DNA of 64,000 bases from Hypomesus transpacificus (Eukaryota > Chordata > Actinopteri > Osmeriformes > Osmeridae): the NCBI RefSeq assembly GCF_021917145.1, contig NC_061068.1, positions 8,252,404 through 8,316,403 on the forward strand. The letters run 5' to 3'. Every line of letters starts with the position of its first letter. The first letter of the stretch is position 1. Shown here piece by piece: positions 12,001 through 27,146 of this stretch. The position numbers were made by a program, and so were the translations under genes. The notes below the pieces were generated by a model. It worked only from the letters and a program-made list of their open reading frames with translations, had not been told where the DNA came from and did no database searches.

Positions 12001-12807
12001 TGTACTTTGCCTATCTTAAAGAGCAGTACAACTTGGGTGATGGGTATAGCTCAGTGGTAGAGCATTTGGCTTGTGATCAAGAAGTTGTATGTTCACAACC
12101 CCTATATATGTTGCTTTGGATAAAAGCATCTGCTAAATAAAAACACTCTTTTTATCATTAATGGCACTGTTACGTAATCATGTGTTTGTTGCCATTTCCT
12201 GTTCATTCAACTCATGGCTTAGGTGTACCAGTCAGACTCAGGCCAGCTGATGTTCATGAACAAGTACCACGGGCGGAAGCTCACCGTGCCGGGCTTCAAG
12301 GAGGCCTTGTTCCAGTTCTTCCATGATGGGCAGCGTCTCCGCCGTGAGCTGCTCTCCCCGGTGCTGCACAAGCTGAGGGACATGCAGGCCGTGCTCGAGT
12401 CCTGCGAGTCCTACCGCTTCTACTCCAGCTCCCTGCTCATCATCTACGACGGAGAGCCGTCGTGCGCACACACACGCCACCGAAAAGGCCAGTCCAAAGA
12501 GGAGGATGAGGAGGACAATGAAGAGGAGGTAGAGGATGACGAGGGGGGTGCGTTTGGATTCCTTCACATTTCAGGGGAGTCCAGCGAGAGCGGGAGCTCC
12601 TTGGGTAGCGCAGGAGTCCGGTGCCAGCCCCCCGGCCCAGACCCAGACCCAGTGGTGGATGTGAGGATGATAGACTTTGCCCACACCACCTGTCGTCACT
12701 ATGGGGAGGACAGTGTGGTCCACGAGGGCCAGGACTCTGGCTATATCTTTGGTCTTCAGAACCTCATAACTATCATCTCACAGCTGGAGGATCATTGCAC
12801 AGACTAG
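9074..12807 (+). CDS. ip6k2: inositol hexakisphosphate kinase 2 (IP6K2)
   Basis: IP6K2 phosphorylates inositol hexakisphosphate with ATP to the pyrophosphate 5-InsP7, in nucleus and cytoplasm. Coding exons are 9074-9305, 10894-11122, 11379-11554, 11672-11847 and 12223-12807 (1,398 nt, 465 aa); all junctions are GT-AG and phases close. Visible family signatures: an N-terminal [17 protein letters not shown] block, the substrate-binding PCVLDLKMG (PxxxDxKxG) followed by [18 protein letters not shown], and the catalytic/metal motif MIDFAH near the C-terminus. The MSPA start, [15 protein letters not shown], the MKENAK-RNQY segment and [18 protein letters not shown] favour IP6K2 over IP6K1/3. The start at 9074 matches the family N-terminus and has A at -3. 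An acidic Glu/Asp linker and a Ser/Gly stretch sit between SSLLIIYDG and the DFAH motif. Which teleost copy (a or b) this is cannot be decided. Confidence 0.95.
10707..10785 (+). repeat. tRNA-like sequence, probably SINE head or pseudo-tRNA
   Basis: In ip6k2 intron 1, a stretch with an A-box-like GGCGTAGTTGGTAG and a good B box GGTTCGACTCC has the look of a tRNA, but no complete acceptor stem or anticodon arm can be folded. The bases just after it (GGACAGTGGCCAGTG) resemble those after the tRNA-Phe gene (AGACAATGGGCAGAG). It is most likely a degenerate tRNA-derived SINE. Confidence 0.4.
12042..12142 (+). repeat. tRNA-derived SINE with L2-like 3' tail (ip6k2 intron 4)
   Basis: The head carries an A box (TAGCTCAGTGGTAGAG) and a B-box region (GTTCACAACC). 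The tail reads GCTTTGGATAAAAGCATCTGCTAAAT, closely like the 3' end of the LINE at 61,550-62,527. Same family as the copies at 20,926, 22,933, 15,451 and 46,561. Confidence 0.8.
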
Positions 12808-13690
12808 AATCACTCACCTTACACACAGTACTACACACACACACACATGCAGCTTACCCACACCACCCATGGGAGAAATAGCACAATGGACTACAGCTAT
12901 ATTGAGGAGACCAAGGTGTCTGTCTTCACCAGCAAATCAAACTTTGCTGTAGCCTGAAGTTCCATCTGTCTCCATGTTTCGGTCCTCGGTGCTTATCTGG
13001 TGTTTCTGTGTGTGTGTGTTACTGTCTATAGGGATTAAAAGAGTCCTGAAGGTTAGTGTTTACCTAGCTCAGTGACTTACCGCCTTTATCTGTTCAAACT
13101 TATGTAACAAAGTTACCTAGTCGACCCAGTTATTCAGGAAAATAAGTTGTGGAAAACAGTTTAGAGATATTTATGAGAGATCTGTATAATGAAGGATGCA
13201 CGGTTTTCAGATGTTCTATTTGAAATAGAATGTCGTCATTGTGTGCACACTTACACACACACATACACTTACACACACATTCACACACACACACGCATAG
13301 ACAGTCCATGATAGTCATGTGTGCTCCTGATAGAACAGGTGTATCAAAGAGAATAGGAGTTACAGTTGATTTGTGTGAAGGTAAGGGAAACTTTCAATAC
13401 TGTAACCTTTATTTTCGTTTAATTCATTTAGCCATCCCTCCTACCCCTTCCCTCAGCATATATTCATATAGATAGTAAAGAAAACACATATACAGTATGT
13501 ATATATACAGATAGATATTTATTTATTTGACATGTTCATAAATAAATACAAAAACTAAAAAAGAAACTGAATAGATTCAAAAATGACATTCCATAAATTC
13601 ATGTTATAATGATGTGAATGAAAATTTATGTTGAGAAACTGTATTTTATATGTGTGCTGTCCACAGTTCACCAGAGGATAAATAAAAACC
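12808..13690 (+). other. ip6k2 3' UTR with poly(A) signal
   Basis: The stretch after the ip6k2 stop has no coding exon. A canonical AATAAA at 13681-13686 is followed by T/GT-rich sequence that suits a downstream cleavage element. An earlier AATAAA near 13,540 is an alternative. A (CA)n stretch lies at about 13,253-13,293. Confidence 0.45.
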
Positions 13691-15098
13691 TTTTTGTGGT
13701 AAAACGTCTGGTATGTCAGTGTCCTCATTCTGTAACAACCATCTATTCCCCACTACTTTCCGAAATTCTAATTTCTATTTCCCAATATAGAAAATGGTCA
13801 TGCCCCGAGTTCAGGAAGTGTGTGGAAATTTGATGACGAAAGCATCACACTTCCAAGGGATACATTTTCTCTCTAATGAATGACTTTAATATAATATTCT
13901 GATATCAGCATTTGCAAGCATGAAGACAACAATTGACCAGAAAAAAGCCTTTTGCCACACATCATATGTCTGAGATTGAGTTCCTATTACGTAAAAGGAT
14001 GAAAGGCATGGTTCCATTTCCACTAGTGCCACAGTTCTAGACCCGTGTGTTTGGAGAGTGGGTGTGGGCCAGGTCCCCAGAGTCAGGTCTTATCCAGTCG
14101 GAGCTGGTACGAGAGGGACGGAGAGTGAAAGATACACAGTCAGTTTCTGAGTCATGTATGTGTGACACCTTTCAGGATGCTTGTACACCACTGTTCTTGG
14201 TTTTGTTTACATGATCACACACAATAATGGTCCATCCCGTCACTGAAAGGACCATCACGTCACTGAAAGCATCGCAGCTTAACATCTGTATCTCAGCTCT
14301 GGAACATGGCTCATGATGTACATCAGGTTTCTTACTGTGGGTTGGGTATACTGTTGGTGATTAAGGGTTAGTTTAAGGGATCTATTGACACTGTGGTGCT
14401 TGGTTGTGACCCAGAAGGCTCAGCTCCAATTATAGACACACAGTGTTACAGCAGTACATCAAAACTGTACTGTACGTTCGAAACTATCAGTCCTCTGGTT
14501 TATTTGATGTGTGTGATTGAGTCTCGGAGCAGGCTCAGAGCCATCACTCATAACACTGAACATATTTGATGCTTCAATCCTGGATGAGATTCTAGAGGGA
14601 TTGAGAGATTGATGGAGGAAGTAAGCTGCCCTGTCTCTCGTCCCTGGGGAGGGGGGCTCTAACTGATGTTGTCTAAAAGCCTCAATCATTGGTCTGTTTC
14701 ATCAGCTTTATACCACCAGGACCTGATCTGATTCTGTCACTTTCTAAATGTGTTTGTGAATGTGTGTTTCTGTGTTTGTGTTTGTGAGTGTGTGTATGTT
14801 GTGTATGTGCATGTGGGTGTGTACTGTATGTGTGTCCATGTGTGTGTTGTGTCATCTGTATAGTATGTAGGTATATGCTCTTGTTCATACCCTTGTCTTG
14901 CTTTGTTATGCTTTCCAATGGAAGTAGACTGGTTGCATAACAGTGGTTGAAATTGCTTTGACAACAGCAGCACGCCATCATTCATTCTGAGTCTGGGGAG
15001 GAAATAGTTTCCTGGATTCTCAGATGTTTCTAACCCCAAATGATCCAATCAAATCAACTCTTCGTGTCAACTGACTAGCTGCCATTGTATATCTCTTT

Positions 15099-15136
15099 TC
15101 TTCTTCTTCTTCTTCTTCTTCTTCTTCTTCTTCTTC
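15099..15136. repeat. (TTC)n trinucleotide microsatellite
   Basis: About twelve uninterrupted TTC units (GAA on the other strand). The polyglutamate or polyleucine frames across it are artefacts of the repeat. Confidence 0.95.
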
Positions 15137-15450
15137 AGTCAGAAGACTGTTTTCACTCCATAACACCATATACTTTGCATCTCTATATTTTTTGTCAACA
15201 TAATCAGCCACTATTACTACTGATTAACAACGACAAAAAACTTCAACATTTCAACAGTAAACCTCATTTAGCACACACATAGAAATATACTTTACACTCC
15301 AACATTGTGTAAATACACAGTCTGCCAAGAATACAGATTAAGGGGGATTGAATCTAAGTACTTGGTAATTGGTCTCAGTGAGGAGTGGAAAAGTCAAAGA
15401 GCATCAGAGAATCCAATCATTATAATGTCATAAACAATGCATTGTTTTTG

Positions 15451-15535
15451 CAGATCCTTTTATCCAGCACAACATACAGGATGAGATTTGAACTGGTGAC
15501 CTTTGATCTCCAGTTAGATGCACTGAGCCATACCT
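15451..15535 (-). repeat. tRNA-derived SINE, minus strand
   Basis: On the minus strand it reads GTATGGCTCAGTGCATCTAA, then CAGTTCAAATC (B box), and ends GCTGGATAAAAGGATCTGC, the same head and tail layout as the other SINE copies, with decay in the A box. Confidence 0.65.
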
Positions 15536-16214
15536 GTCCCCTTGAAATGTGAATCAACACCACGTTTTGATGCAAGGCCAATGATTATAAACATGCCCTG
15601 AATAAAAAGCCCACATATTCATATTGTTAACACACATACTGTACACCCATATCATGACAGTCTATCATCATTTCTTTATCAGTATCTATGCCTATTATTT
15701 TATAAATACATAAAATATATCTGTTAAAGAATCAGGCCTTAATCTTATGCTGTATTCACTCATATCCTGCTGAGACTTGGGGCAGTTTTAGCCAAGTTTC
15801 TAACCAAAACAAGACAGGATTGTGTTTTGACAGTGGTTAAATTGAGCCCCTGCCAGTGCCTGTGGGGGCGACCAGTGACAAGCTCTGCCCAGGCAGTTAT
15901 ATAACCAGTGGAACTGTGACAGGAGGTGGGATAGGACACTTCCAGCATCCTTCTCATGCTCCATCATCCAGTCATGGAGAATTGACAATGAGGATGGGGA
16001 TGTTCAAACACTCAAGTGTATTTGTGTGAGAGAGAAAAAAGGTCTTATTCATGAGATGGTCTGCAAGGCAAATGAAAATGTGGAATAATCAATGGTCTGC
16101 AGCAAGAGTGGGGTATTGATTTTGCTTTAGAAATGTAGTTGATAACCACACAGGTGCATGAACCGAAGAATACAGAGTCAGGGAAATAATGCCTGCATAC
16201 TGTACTTATTTAAA

Positions 16215-16445
16215 TTGAACCCTTCTGTTCCTCAATCAAAAGTTTCCTTATCAACATTTTTGGAAAGGAAAGAAATGGATGTATTGGTCTCTTACATTTT
16301 TTCAGAGCAGTAATGTCAAATGAATGGCAGTGTCCAGAAGTCTGACATTTTGTCCATATATACAACTCTGAAAAAAATTGAGAGACCACTGCAACTTTTT
16401 CTTTCCTTTCCTAATACGTTGAGCGTGAGGAACAGAAGGGTTCAA
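16215..16445. repeat. long inverted repeat, MITE-like
   Basis: A 20-bp perfect inverted repeat: TTGAACCCTTCTG begins at 16,215 and its complement ends CAGAAGGGTTCAA at 16,445. The inner flanks continue the pairing imperfectly (TTTCTTTCCTTTCC on one side, its complement on the other). Inside lies a stretch (CTCTGAAAAAAATTGAGAGA) like a common dispersed fish repeat. No target duplication is clear. Confidence 0.6.
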
Positions 16446-19403
16446 CTTGCAACGGCCTCTTCTCATATAATCGTTACACATGTTTTAAATATTTAGTTAT
16501 GTCACCATCTGAAGTAATGTTTGCATTTGATGATTTGAATGAGAACAATGTTCTGGTTTGTAATGATACCTAAATACAAGAAGTGTGCAGAGCAAACACA
16601 GCCTAACCATATAGGGCAAATGTGACCTTCAAATTGAGGAGGATTTCAACCACACTTTCAGATGGAGGGCAGCAGATAGCGTTAGATATGGTTGGATTGG
16701 GCCAAGAAAAGAGGAGACCAGAAAAACAGGCCAAGATGGAATTAGAATCTTACGTAAGGGCAGCAGTGACGTGGTTGAACATAGCAGAGGGCAAGCATTT
16801 GCCCAAGGGTTCTGTCAGGGCTGGTCCACACAGCCTACTCTGTCAAAGCAATTTATATTCATCTACAAACTACCCTAATTGGTAACTAGACACACACTCT
16901 CTTTATGTCGTGAAAGCGTTGGTAACCTTAGGCTGATGCATGCTAGAGGGATTCGTATCTGAACTGCAAGTCCCTTGTCTAATACCAACCGGACTGCAGA
17001 CTTTTGCAATTTAACTGGTTCCAATGGCCCTGCTCCAATTTCTGTGTAAAATAATCTTTGTTTTGACCCTATCATATATGACATTAAAATGAAATGAAAT
17101 TCCTAAGCCAAAGATTTAAATGAAACAGAAAGTCTTTCTTTTTAATCTACATAGTATTTCCAGTAATTTCCACCTATCCCCCCCCTCCCTCGCCCCCCTC
17201 CCTCTCTCTCTTGCTCTTGTATTGAGACACTATTCTGAGTCTAGTTTACGTAACTGCTGTGTTCTCATTGGCCCCCTCTTTGCCAGAAGGGATGTGTGAA
17301 GCAAATGATGCATGCAAGGACTGTGTGTGTGTGTGTGTTTGTGTTTGTTTGTGTGCGTGTGTGTGTTTGTCAATGTATGTCCCAACTGGTAAATAGCTCA
17401 GGCTAGTGCAATCCTATGAATGGACACAGTAGAGGTGTCATAAACATAGCAACCAATGCTAATCAGAAACAAGGAAAGGAAAATACTTTGATCTTCATGA
17501 CAAGGTTCCTCATATGTACATACTGATAGATGAGGTCAAGGTGTGAGTATACTGTACTACCAAGGTCGTACATTTTAGTTTATATTGCAGCATATGAATA
17601 TATACAGTACAGGCTATAGTTGCACACTCGTATGGTATTAATCAATGTTGATGTGCAGCGAAAATATGTCCCATCCAGACTCCTGTAACACAGTCATACA
17701 CATGCCTGCACACCTAGCAGTCCAATGTATATTATTAGGCCTCTAAAAATAAGAATATAAGATCTGACTAATCTGAATGAAAGCATATTTTCTGCCTGCC
17801 TACGTCACAATGTTCTTATGTTCTCATATCAACTTCCCACGCCACAGGCAGTCTGTATGTCTGCCCAGCTCTGCACATTACTGTGGGCGGACTTATGGAG
17901 GCAGTTATGCCTTAATGAAGACAGACAATAACTTATTTTTGCACTCTTACATGTGTCAGAGCTTATGCAGTCAAATAGAACTGTTATACCTATTCCCTGA
18001 ATGGTGCTCCTTATATTAAACTATACCACAAATACCACCTCTTCAGGACTGAAGTCAATACCACTTGTTGCAATACAAATAAGCACGGATACATTTTAAG
18101 GACACTCACAGTGGGTGTCAGTCATTCACTTTTAATGCAACCATTTCCCTATTCCCTATATTTTTTGTCACATAAAAGACAGGATGATTTTGATTGACTA
18201 AATCAAGGTTGATGCCCTAACCAGACTAATCATATTCAGGCAGTCAGGTGTCAGATAGGGTTGGTAGAAGTCCCAGGTGCTAATTAAGGTGCCGTTGTTT
18301 TACTGGAGATCAGTGATTTGACTAAATTCTGTCATCGCCAACCACAATGCATATCCTGCAAATATAACTGGACATCCAAGAAAAGAACTTTTAAATAACA
18401 TTTCCAACCACAACTCAGATGTTTTTCAGTAAATGTGTTTCACCCTTTTCTGTCTTGTACAAGGTGTTTTTGTTTTTCCTTCAGGGGTTTCATATGGGTC
18501 CATTGTGTACTCAGAGACAATTCGTTTTTTTGTTATTATGTAGATACTCCATGTTTCATTTGAAATATAATCAACAATGAGAAAGAATTCAGGAGATTCA
18601 GTAGGTGATTAGATCTTTAGAATTGTCTGTCTCCAAAATATGTCTGTGGATAAATAATTGTAATGTCATCATTTTTGCATACAATTCCAGGCTCATTCAC
18701 CAAAACTCAATTAAACAAAACTGATATCTCTATCTACAGTATATAATGTGTAATATATATTATTCGAGTTTAGGCAAAATATAATAAAAATTGTATTTAA
18801 CCTTCTTTTTAGGTAGGCTAATGACAGCGGTTACTTACGTCTATTACCTGCTGTAACTGTGGATCATCACTGGTATAACACTGATCTCTAGTGGCAAAGA
18901 ATAGAGTACTTACTGAATGATTTTAAACAAATTGGCAAGTCTCAACTAGCAACTGATTGTCTTCATGTCTCTTGGCATTGAGCAGACAACAATGCCTACT
19001 GTATAAATCTAATTTGTTAACTGTTTTCAGAAAATTCCCCCTGACTGCAAGAGGACTGAAACGTTTGTTTTATGTATTCTTTTATTACAGCTTCAATTTT
19101 GCAGAAAATACACATGAGCGTGTTTAAACGCGTTTACTCAGACTGGAATGCATGCATTGATGAAAAACTAATCAAGCGCATATCTGTTTGTTCATCATTT
19201 CTAGAAATTCTAGTGCAGGTCCAAAGTTTATTAAGTTCCAAAGAATTATGCATTTCTAAACAACCTATTAGTATTATTAACATGCTCCTATATGTATATT
19301 TGTGTTTTGATTGATTAAATTAGCTGAAACTGGCCAACTCAGACGCTGCTCGGGATCTTGTGGATGGTGATGATTGCTCAAAAACTGAATATCCTCTAAG
19401 ATC

Positions 19404-19435
19404 TGACGTGTAGTAGCAGCTTCATTGGTGACGTG
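19404..19435 (+). promoter_or_regulatory. two UPR-type TGACGTG elements upstream of sec61a1
   Basis: TGACGTG occurs at 19404-19410 and again at 19429-19435 on the same strand, 25 bp apart, with an inverted CCAAT box (ATTGG, 19424-19428) directly before the second copy. TGACGTG is the core bound by XBP1 and ATF6 in the unfolded protein response. Both lie within 150 bp of the sec61a1 start codon, where ER-stress control of a translocon gene would be expected. That they act is inference. Confidence 0.55.
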
Positions 19436-19546
19436 TCTTTTACAGAGCTTTCTTTTCAGTGTGGAGCGGCTGGATGGTGCCACACAAACCGTGCTGATCC
19501 TTCAAAGTGGCACCATTAACATATTAGGAATCGGACAAACGACACC

Positions 19547-23263
<3,717 letters not shown>

Positions 23264-24075
23264 AAAGCACCTCCTTTAACACATACAACAGACACATGCC
23301 TCCATTCTTCAAATTATTTTATTTAGCATTTTGTTAAATGCGCACAATCAATACATTCTTGTCCTGGGAAGTGTGCTTGTTCTCAGCCACTAATGTGTTC
23401 CCAGTAGCCCTCAAGGTTTCAATACAGGCTGGGTTTTATTTGGGAGTGGAAATGAGCAGCTTGTCTCAGTGTTCAGCCTGGAGCTTCTTCTGCCTCTTTT
23501 TATTACCCTCCTCTCTTCATCAGACCATCCAGGCTAAGTCTTTGCCGACTGTCCTATCTTCTGAAGCATGGTGAAAAGCGTAAAGGTCTGAGATTGTCGT
23601 TGACATACCTCAGGCTTAGTTTGCTGACATTTAACCATCTAGTCACCATCTGATGGAATTTGTGTTGAAACTCATTTTTGGAGAGTGAAAAAAGCCATGT
23701 TCATTTCAGGTCATTGAAAGCTGCACATGGGGTTTTAAGAGAATTTTATTAGAATACATTACATTAAATATACTTGTACATGTATTTCTGAAATGGCTCA
23801 AGGAATCTCCCAAAAAGCTTAGTTGGTTTTCATTTATATTGATGTTTTAAATCATGAAATACTTGTTCACGCAGGTCTTATCAAGGGCACAATGTCCTGT
23901 ATCTGGGTCCTAAAAGGGAAGTGTGTGTCTGTAGTCCACTTTTTTAGTCCCAGACTGAATTGCTGCAAAAACTGCCTGATGTGGTTGGATGAGGGTGGGT
24001 TTGGTAGGGAAAGAATGGGGGCTCGTTTTTGGTTCTTACTTTCTGTATTGGACATAATTGTATTATTAAAATGAT
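23264..24075 (+). other. sec61a1 3' UTR with ATTAAA signal
   Basis: No coding exon follows the stop. The variant poly(A) signal ATTAAA at 24065-24070 would give a 3' UTR of about 0.8 kb ending roughly 100 bp before the chchd4 promoter elements. Confidence 0.4.
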
Positions 24076-24191
24076 TTTTTCCAACAGTTTTGAAGTTGTG
24101 TTATCAATTCAAATTGTAAGTTATAAATCAACATGGCTTTCTCACTAGGCTGTTGTAGAAATAGCTGGTTTGTGTTGACCAACCGCTGACT

Positions 24192-24205
24192 CCAATCTGA
24201 CGTCA
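24192..24205 (+). promoter_or_regulatory. chchd4 promoter: CCAAT box and palindromic CRE
   Basis: A CCAAT box (24192-24196) is followed after one base by a full palindromic CREB/ATF site TGACGTCA (24198-24205), about 180 bp before the chchd4 ATG and within a locally GC-richer stretch. Promoter assignment rests on position and motif only. Confidence 0.5.
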
Positions 24206-24383
24206 TCGCTGCGCGACTGAAAGTAGCATTAGGTCAGGGGTAGCTAACCGGGCAGCTCCAACTGTCGGAAACCGACAGATCACTAATGAATGTCCTTTAA
24301 CATTGATGGTTAATAACATTACTTTAAGAATCGTGCCATTGTGAATATATAACGTGGGCCGACAGATACCAACCTTCGCAAAC

Positions 24384-25427
24384 ATGTCTTACTGCAAGCA
24401 AGAGGGTAAGTGTTACGGTGCTGGCTTGTCATTCATTCCATGCGTTTCCCCAATGTCATCATGTCATGCCTGCGAGATCTAGCTAGCTCAGGTTAGCTGG
24501 CAAGTTAGCATCATGGCATGATTTCAATTTCTCGCAGTGTCACATTACCCTGTCGCTTGAGCTTGCAACCTTGCTATCTAGCTATGATCTACGATTGCCT
24601 TAACCGTAAACGTCTTGCTATGTTAACTTCTTTGCAATCGGGTTTTGTAAGTAAAATAGCCAAGCTAAATGTGAGTCTAGACTCGTGAGTCGTTGTCAGC
24701 ATTTAGTTACAGCAGTTACGGATTGAGCTACATTGGGCAATTTATGTTTTATCCTCTGTCTGGTGGTTCTGTCAAAGGTGCTAGTATTGTTTATGTCAGG
24801 TTTTTCTTAGAGAATTACCTAAGCAATTCTTAGATACATGTGTTCTCCCCTCCAGGAAAAGATCGTATTATCTTTGTAACTAAAGAAGACCATGAGATGC
24901 CAAGCAATGCTGAGCTCATTGCTGATGACCCTAATGATCCCTATGAAGACCATGGTTAGTAGAGTGCCAATAGAGGCTTTAATGTTGTTCAGTATCTCAT
25001 AGCATCACGACTAGTTCATTGAGTGTGTGTGGTCTGTTTTTCTATTTCTATAGGTTTGATCCTGCCCAATGGGGATGTAAACTGGAACTGCCCGTGCCTG
25101 GGGGGCATGGCCAGTGGGCCCTGTGGTCAGCAGTTCAAGGAGGCCTTCTCCTGTTTCCACTACAGCAATGAAGAAGTTAAGGGTTCTGAGTGTATCGACA
25201 ACTTCCGGAACATGCAGGAGTGCATGCAGAAATACCCTGAGCTTTATCCCCAGGAGGATGAGAACGAGAGCCCCCCTCCGGGAGGGGTTGATGCCACTGC
25301 ACCAACTGAGGACACTGGCCTTCCCTCAGCCCCCTCCACTGACTCTGCCCCAGCCCCATCTGAATCCCCATCTGAATCAGGCCCATCTGACAATATGCCA
25401 TCCACAGACAGCCAAGCTACCAGCTAA
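24384..25427 (+). CDS. chchd4: CHCHD4 / MIA40, mitochondrial intermembrane-space oxidoreductase
   Basis: MIA40 oxidises incoming twin-CxnC proteins in the mitochondrial intermembrane space and so drives their import; it is reoxidised by GFER/ERV1. Three coding exons: 24384-24405, 24856-24954, 25054-25427 (495 nt, 164 aa). The catalytic CPC motif is seen in NWNCPCLGG. The helical hairpin carries two CX9C pairs, [11 protein letters not shown] and [11 protein letters not shown], the structural disulphides of the fold. The N-terminus [20 protein letters not shown] agrees with the vertebrate family, so the ATG at 24384 is secure. After YPQEDE the tail is rich in Ser, Pro and Thr, whereas I recall the human tail as Glu-rich; tails in this family are variable. 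No presequence, as expected for the metazoan soluble form. Confidence 0.97.
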
Positions 25428-25637
25428 AACAATGCATCACCATCTGCAGGCTCTCTGTCTCTCGTAAAAGATTAACTGCCTTACAGAAGGCTCTCTCTCT
25501 GTGTGAAGTCGGATACTCCAAACTTGCCCTCTAGGTTCAAATCTTGTCACAAGGGCAGAGAACCAGAGACACACCCCAGCCTCAAGGAAGATCTTGTTAA
25601 TGAAGGGACAAGTCATGAAGACAAGGGGAATGATCAA

Positions 25638-25643
25638 AATAAA
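25638..25643 (+). terminator. chchd4 poly(A) signal AATAAA
   Basis: Canonical AATAAA about 210 nt after the chchd4 stop, followed by T-rich sequence. Another plus-strand AATAAA near 26,590 could give a longer transcript. Confidence 0.5.
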
Positions 25644-27146
25644 AATACTTTTTAAAGAAAAAAATACATTTTTTCTTAAGCTATTGTATTCTAAGCTTGG
25701 GGAGCACTTTAAGTCCTAACAGTGATGATTTAAGATGAGAGCTTCTTTGTTTTGGGTGGATTTCACTAAGGTCTCTCCATTACAGGGCTTTGTAGTGTAT
25801 TGTCCTGCTACAAATCAGACAAGTTGATTCTGTGCCATTGATCATTAATGCTACACTGGTGATGTGTAACCTACTGTAGGTGTAACTGCTCAGACTGTAT
25901 TAGTGTCACTTAACTTAAGCTTGCAGTGTCAATAGCCCCCCCCCCCCCCCCCCCCCCAACATTAACACTTAGGTAATTTTCATGATTAAGGTGAAAAATC
26001 TATCAGCATACCAAAGATTGTAATGGCAAACTATCCCTTTTCAACTCATTTGCAAAAATATATGATAGTCTGTGTGTATACCTTGTGTCTACTCTTTAGT
26101 TTATTATTGGCTCAGGTTTTAACACATCTTGTTGTTCCAGTGGCTTTTGGATTATAATTTTCTATAATTAAAAAGACATTACCAAATTATGAAATATCTA
26201 TGCAATCTTTTTCAAAATCATAAAAAATTAAACTGGATTTTGAGTGGATCGAAAGGAGACCTCACAATATACAGAATAATTCAACATCATATTACATCTA
26301 ATGAAAGTGAAGTTGAATTTTTTTGTCCCGTCATTTTAAGGTCCTCTTCTGAAAAACGTCTGGTGAGCCTCTGTGGAGGCATTGGAGCTATGTGTCGGCC
26401 TGAAACTGCTTTTGTACAACTGCTAATGGTCTAAATCTTGTTTCGCTGTCTTTTCAAACATGTTTTAAGGCTCAATGCACTAGTATCCCTTTTCCCTGTC
26501 TATTTTCAACAGAAGGCTAAACTATGTGTAATTTGATTACTATTACTTATGTTAGTGTGTCTAGATAGTGATTTGTTCCAGAGAGGGTAATAAAACCATA
26601 TTCCCCATTGTATTAATATGTTACATTTTATTTAAAGTGTTTAAGTAGAAAATTACATGAATGTTTTTTAGCAAAATTCTTTATATATTCAGAAGTGCTG
26701 TGCATCTAGAACATTATCAAAATGTATTGAGGCAAATCCAAGTTGGAATGTGACTCCTGTAGTTAATATGTTTAGTTGTAGGCTATATAATTATATTGTT
26801 TTTAAACTAAATGTTAGAAAAAGCTATCAAGCCTGCATTCCAGGTTCATTATGTGTTGTAGTTCACACTTAAGTGACCACGTTTAACTACTCAAGCATTC
26901 ATTGGATTCCAGAAAAAATCATTTCTGCCGATGTCTGAGAGATGACTCGTGGAACCACCTTTCATATTCACTTCATTCTGGAGTTCATCTCATCAAGTTT
27001 ACAGAATGGCAGAATGTTTACGTTGGGAAAAGTGGTAACCAGTGACCTTCACTGAAATGTAGTAGATTAGCGGAGTAATCAGTTTGACTACAGTCCATTT
27101 CTGTTCTGAGTGCCCCTCTATGTCCAGGGTTTGAACAGTTCATTGG
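25644..27146. other. spacer between convergent chchd4 and netrin-4-like genes
   Basis: AT-rich, without a coding exon. It includes a 22-nt poly-C tract (25936-25957). A minus-strand AATAAA (26627-26632) lies about 0.5 kb beyond the stop of the minus-strand netrin gene and could end its 3' UTR. Confidence 0.4.
25936..25957. repeat. poly-C homopolymer, 22 nt
   Basis: Twenty-two consecutive C (G on the other strand). The length is prone to sequencing and assembly error. Confidence 0.95.

Larger units (their letters stand above)
13691..19390. other. gene-poor spacer between ip6k2 and sec61a1
   Basis: About 5.7 kb without a supportable gene. It contains TG-rich sequence (14,750-14,860 and 17,318-17,372), a (TTC)n microsatellite (15,099-15,136), a minus-strand SINE (15,451-15,535) and a 20-bp perfect inverted repeat (16,215-16,445). 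The remainder is AT-rich and unremarkable. Confidence 0.5.

Noticed and set aside
19404-19435. Canonical ERSE (CCAAT-N9-CCACG) in the sec61a1 promoter
   Set aside because: The spacing between the CGTG core and ATTGG is not 9 nt and the CCACG half is imperfect; only the UPRE-type TGACGTG cores are supported.
24203-24385. Minus-strand open frame over the chchd4 promoter
   Set aside because: Short, no homology, antisense to a promoter with CCAAT and CRE motifs.
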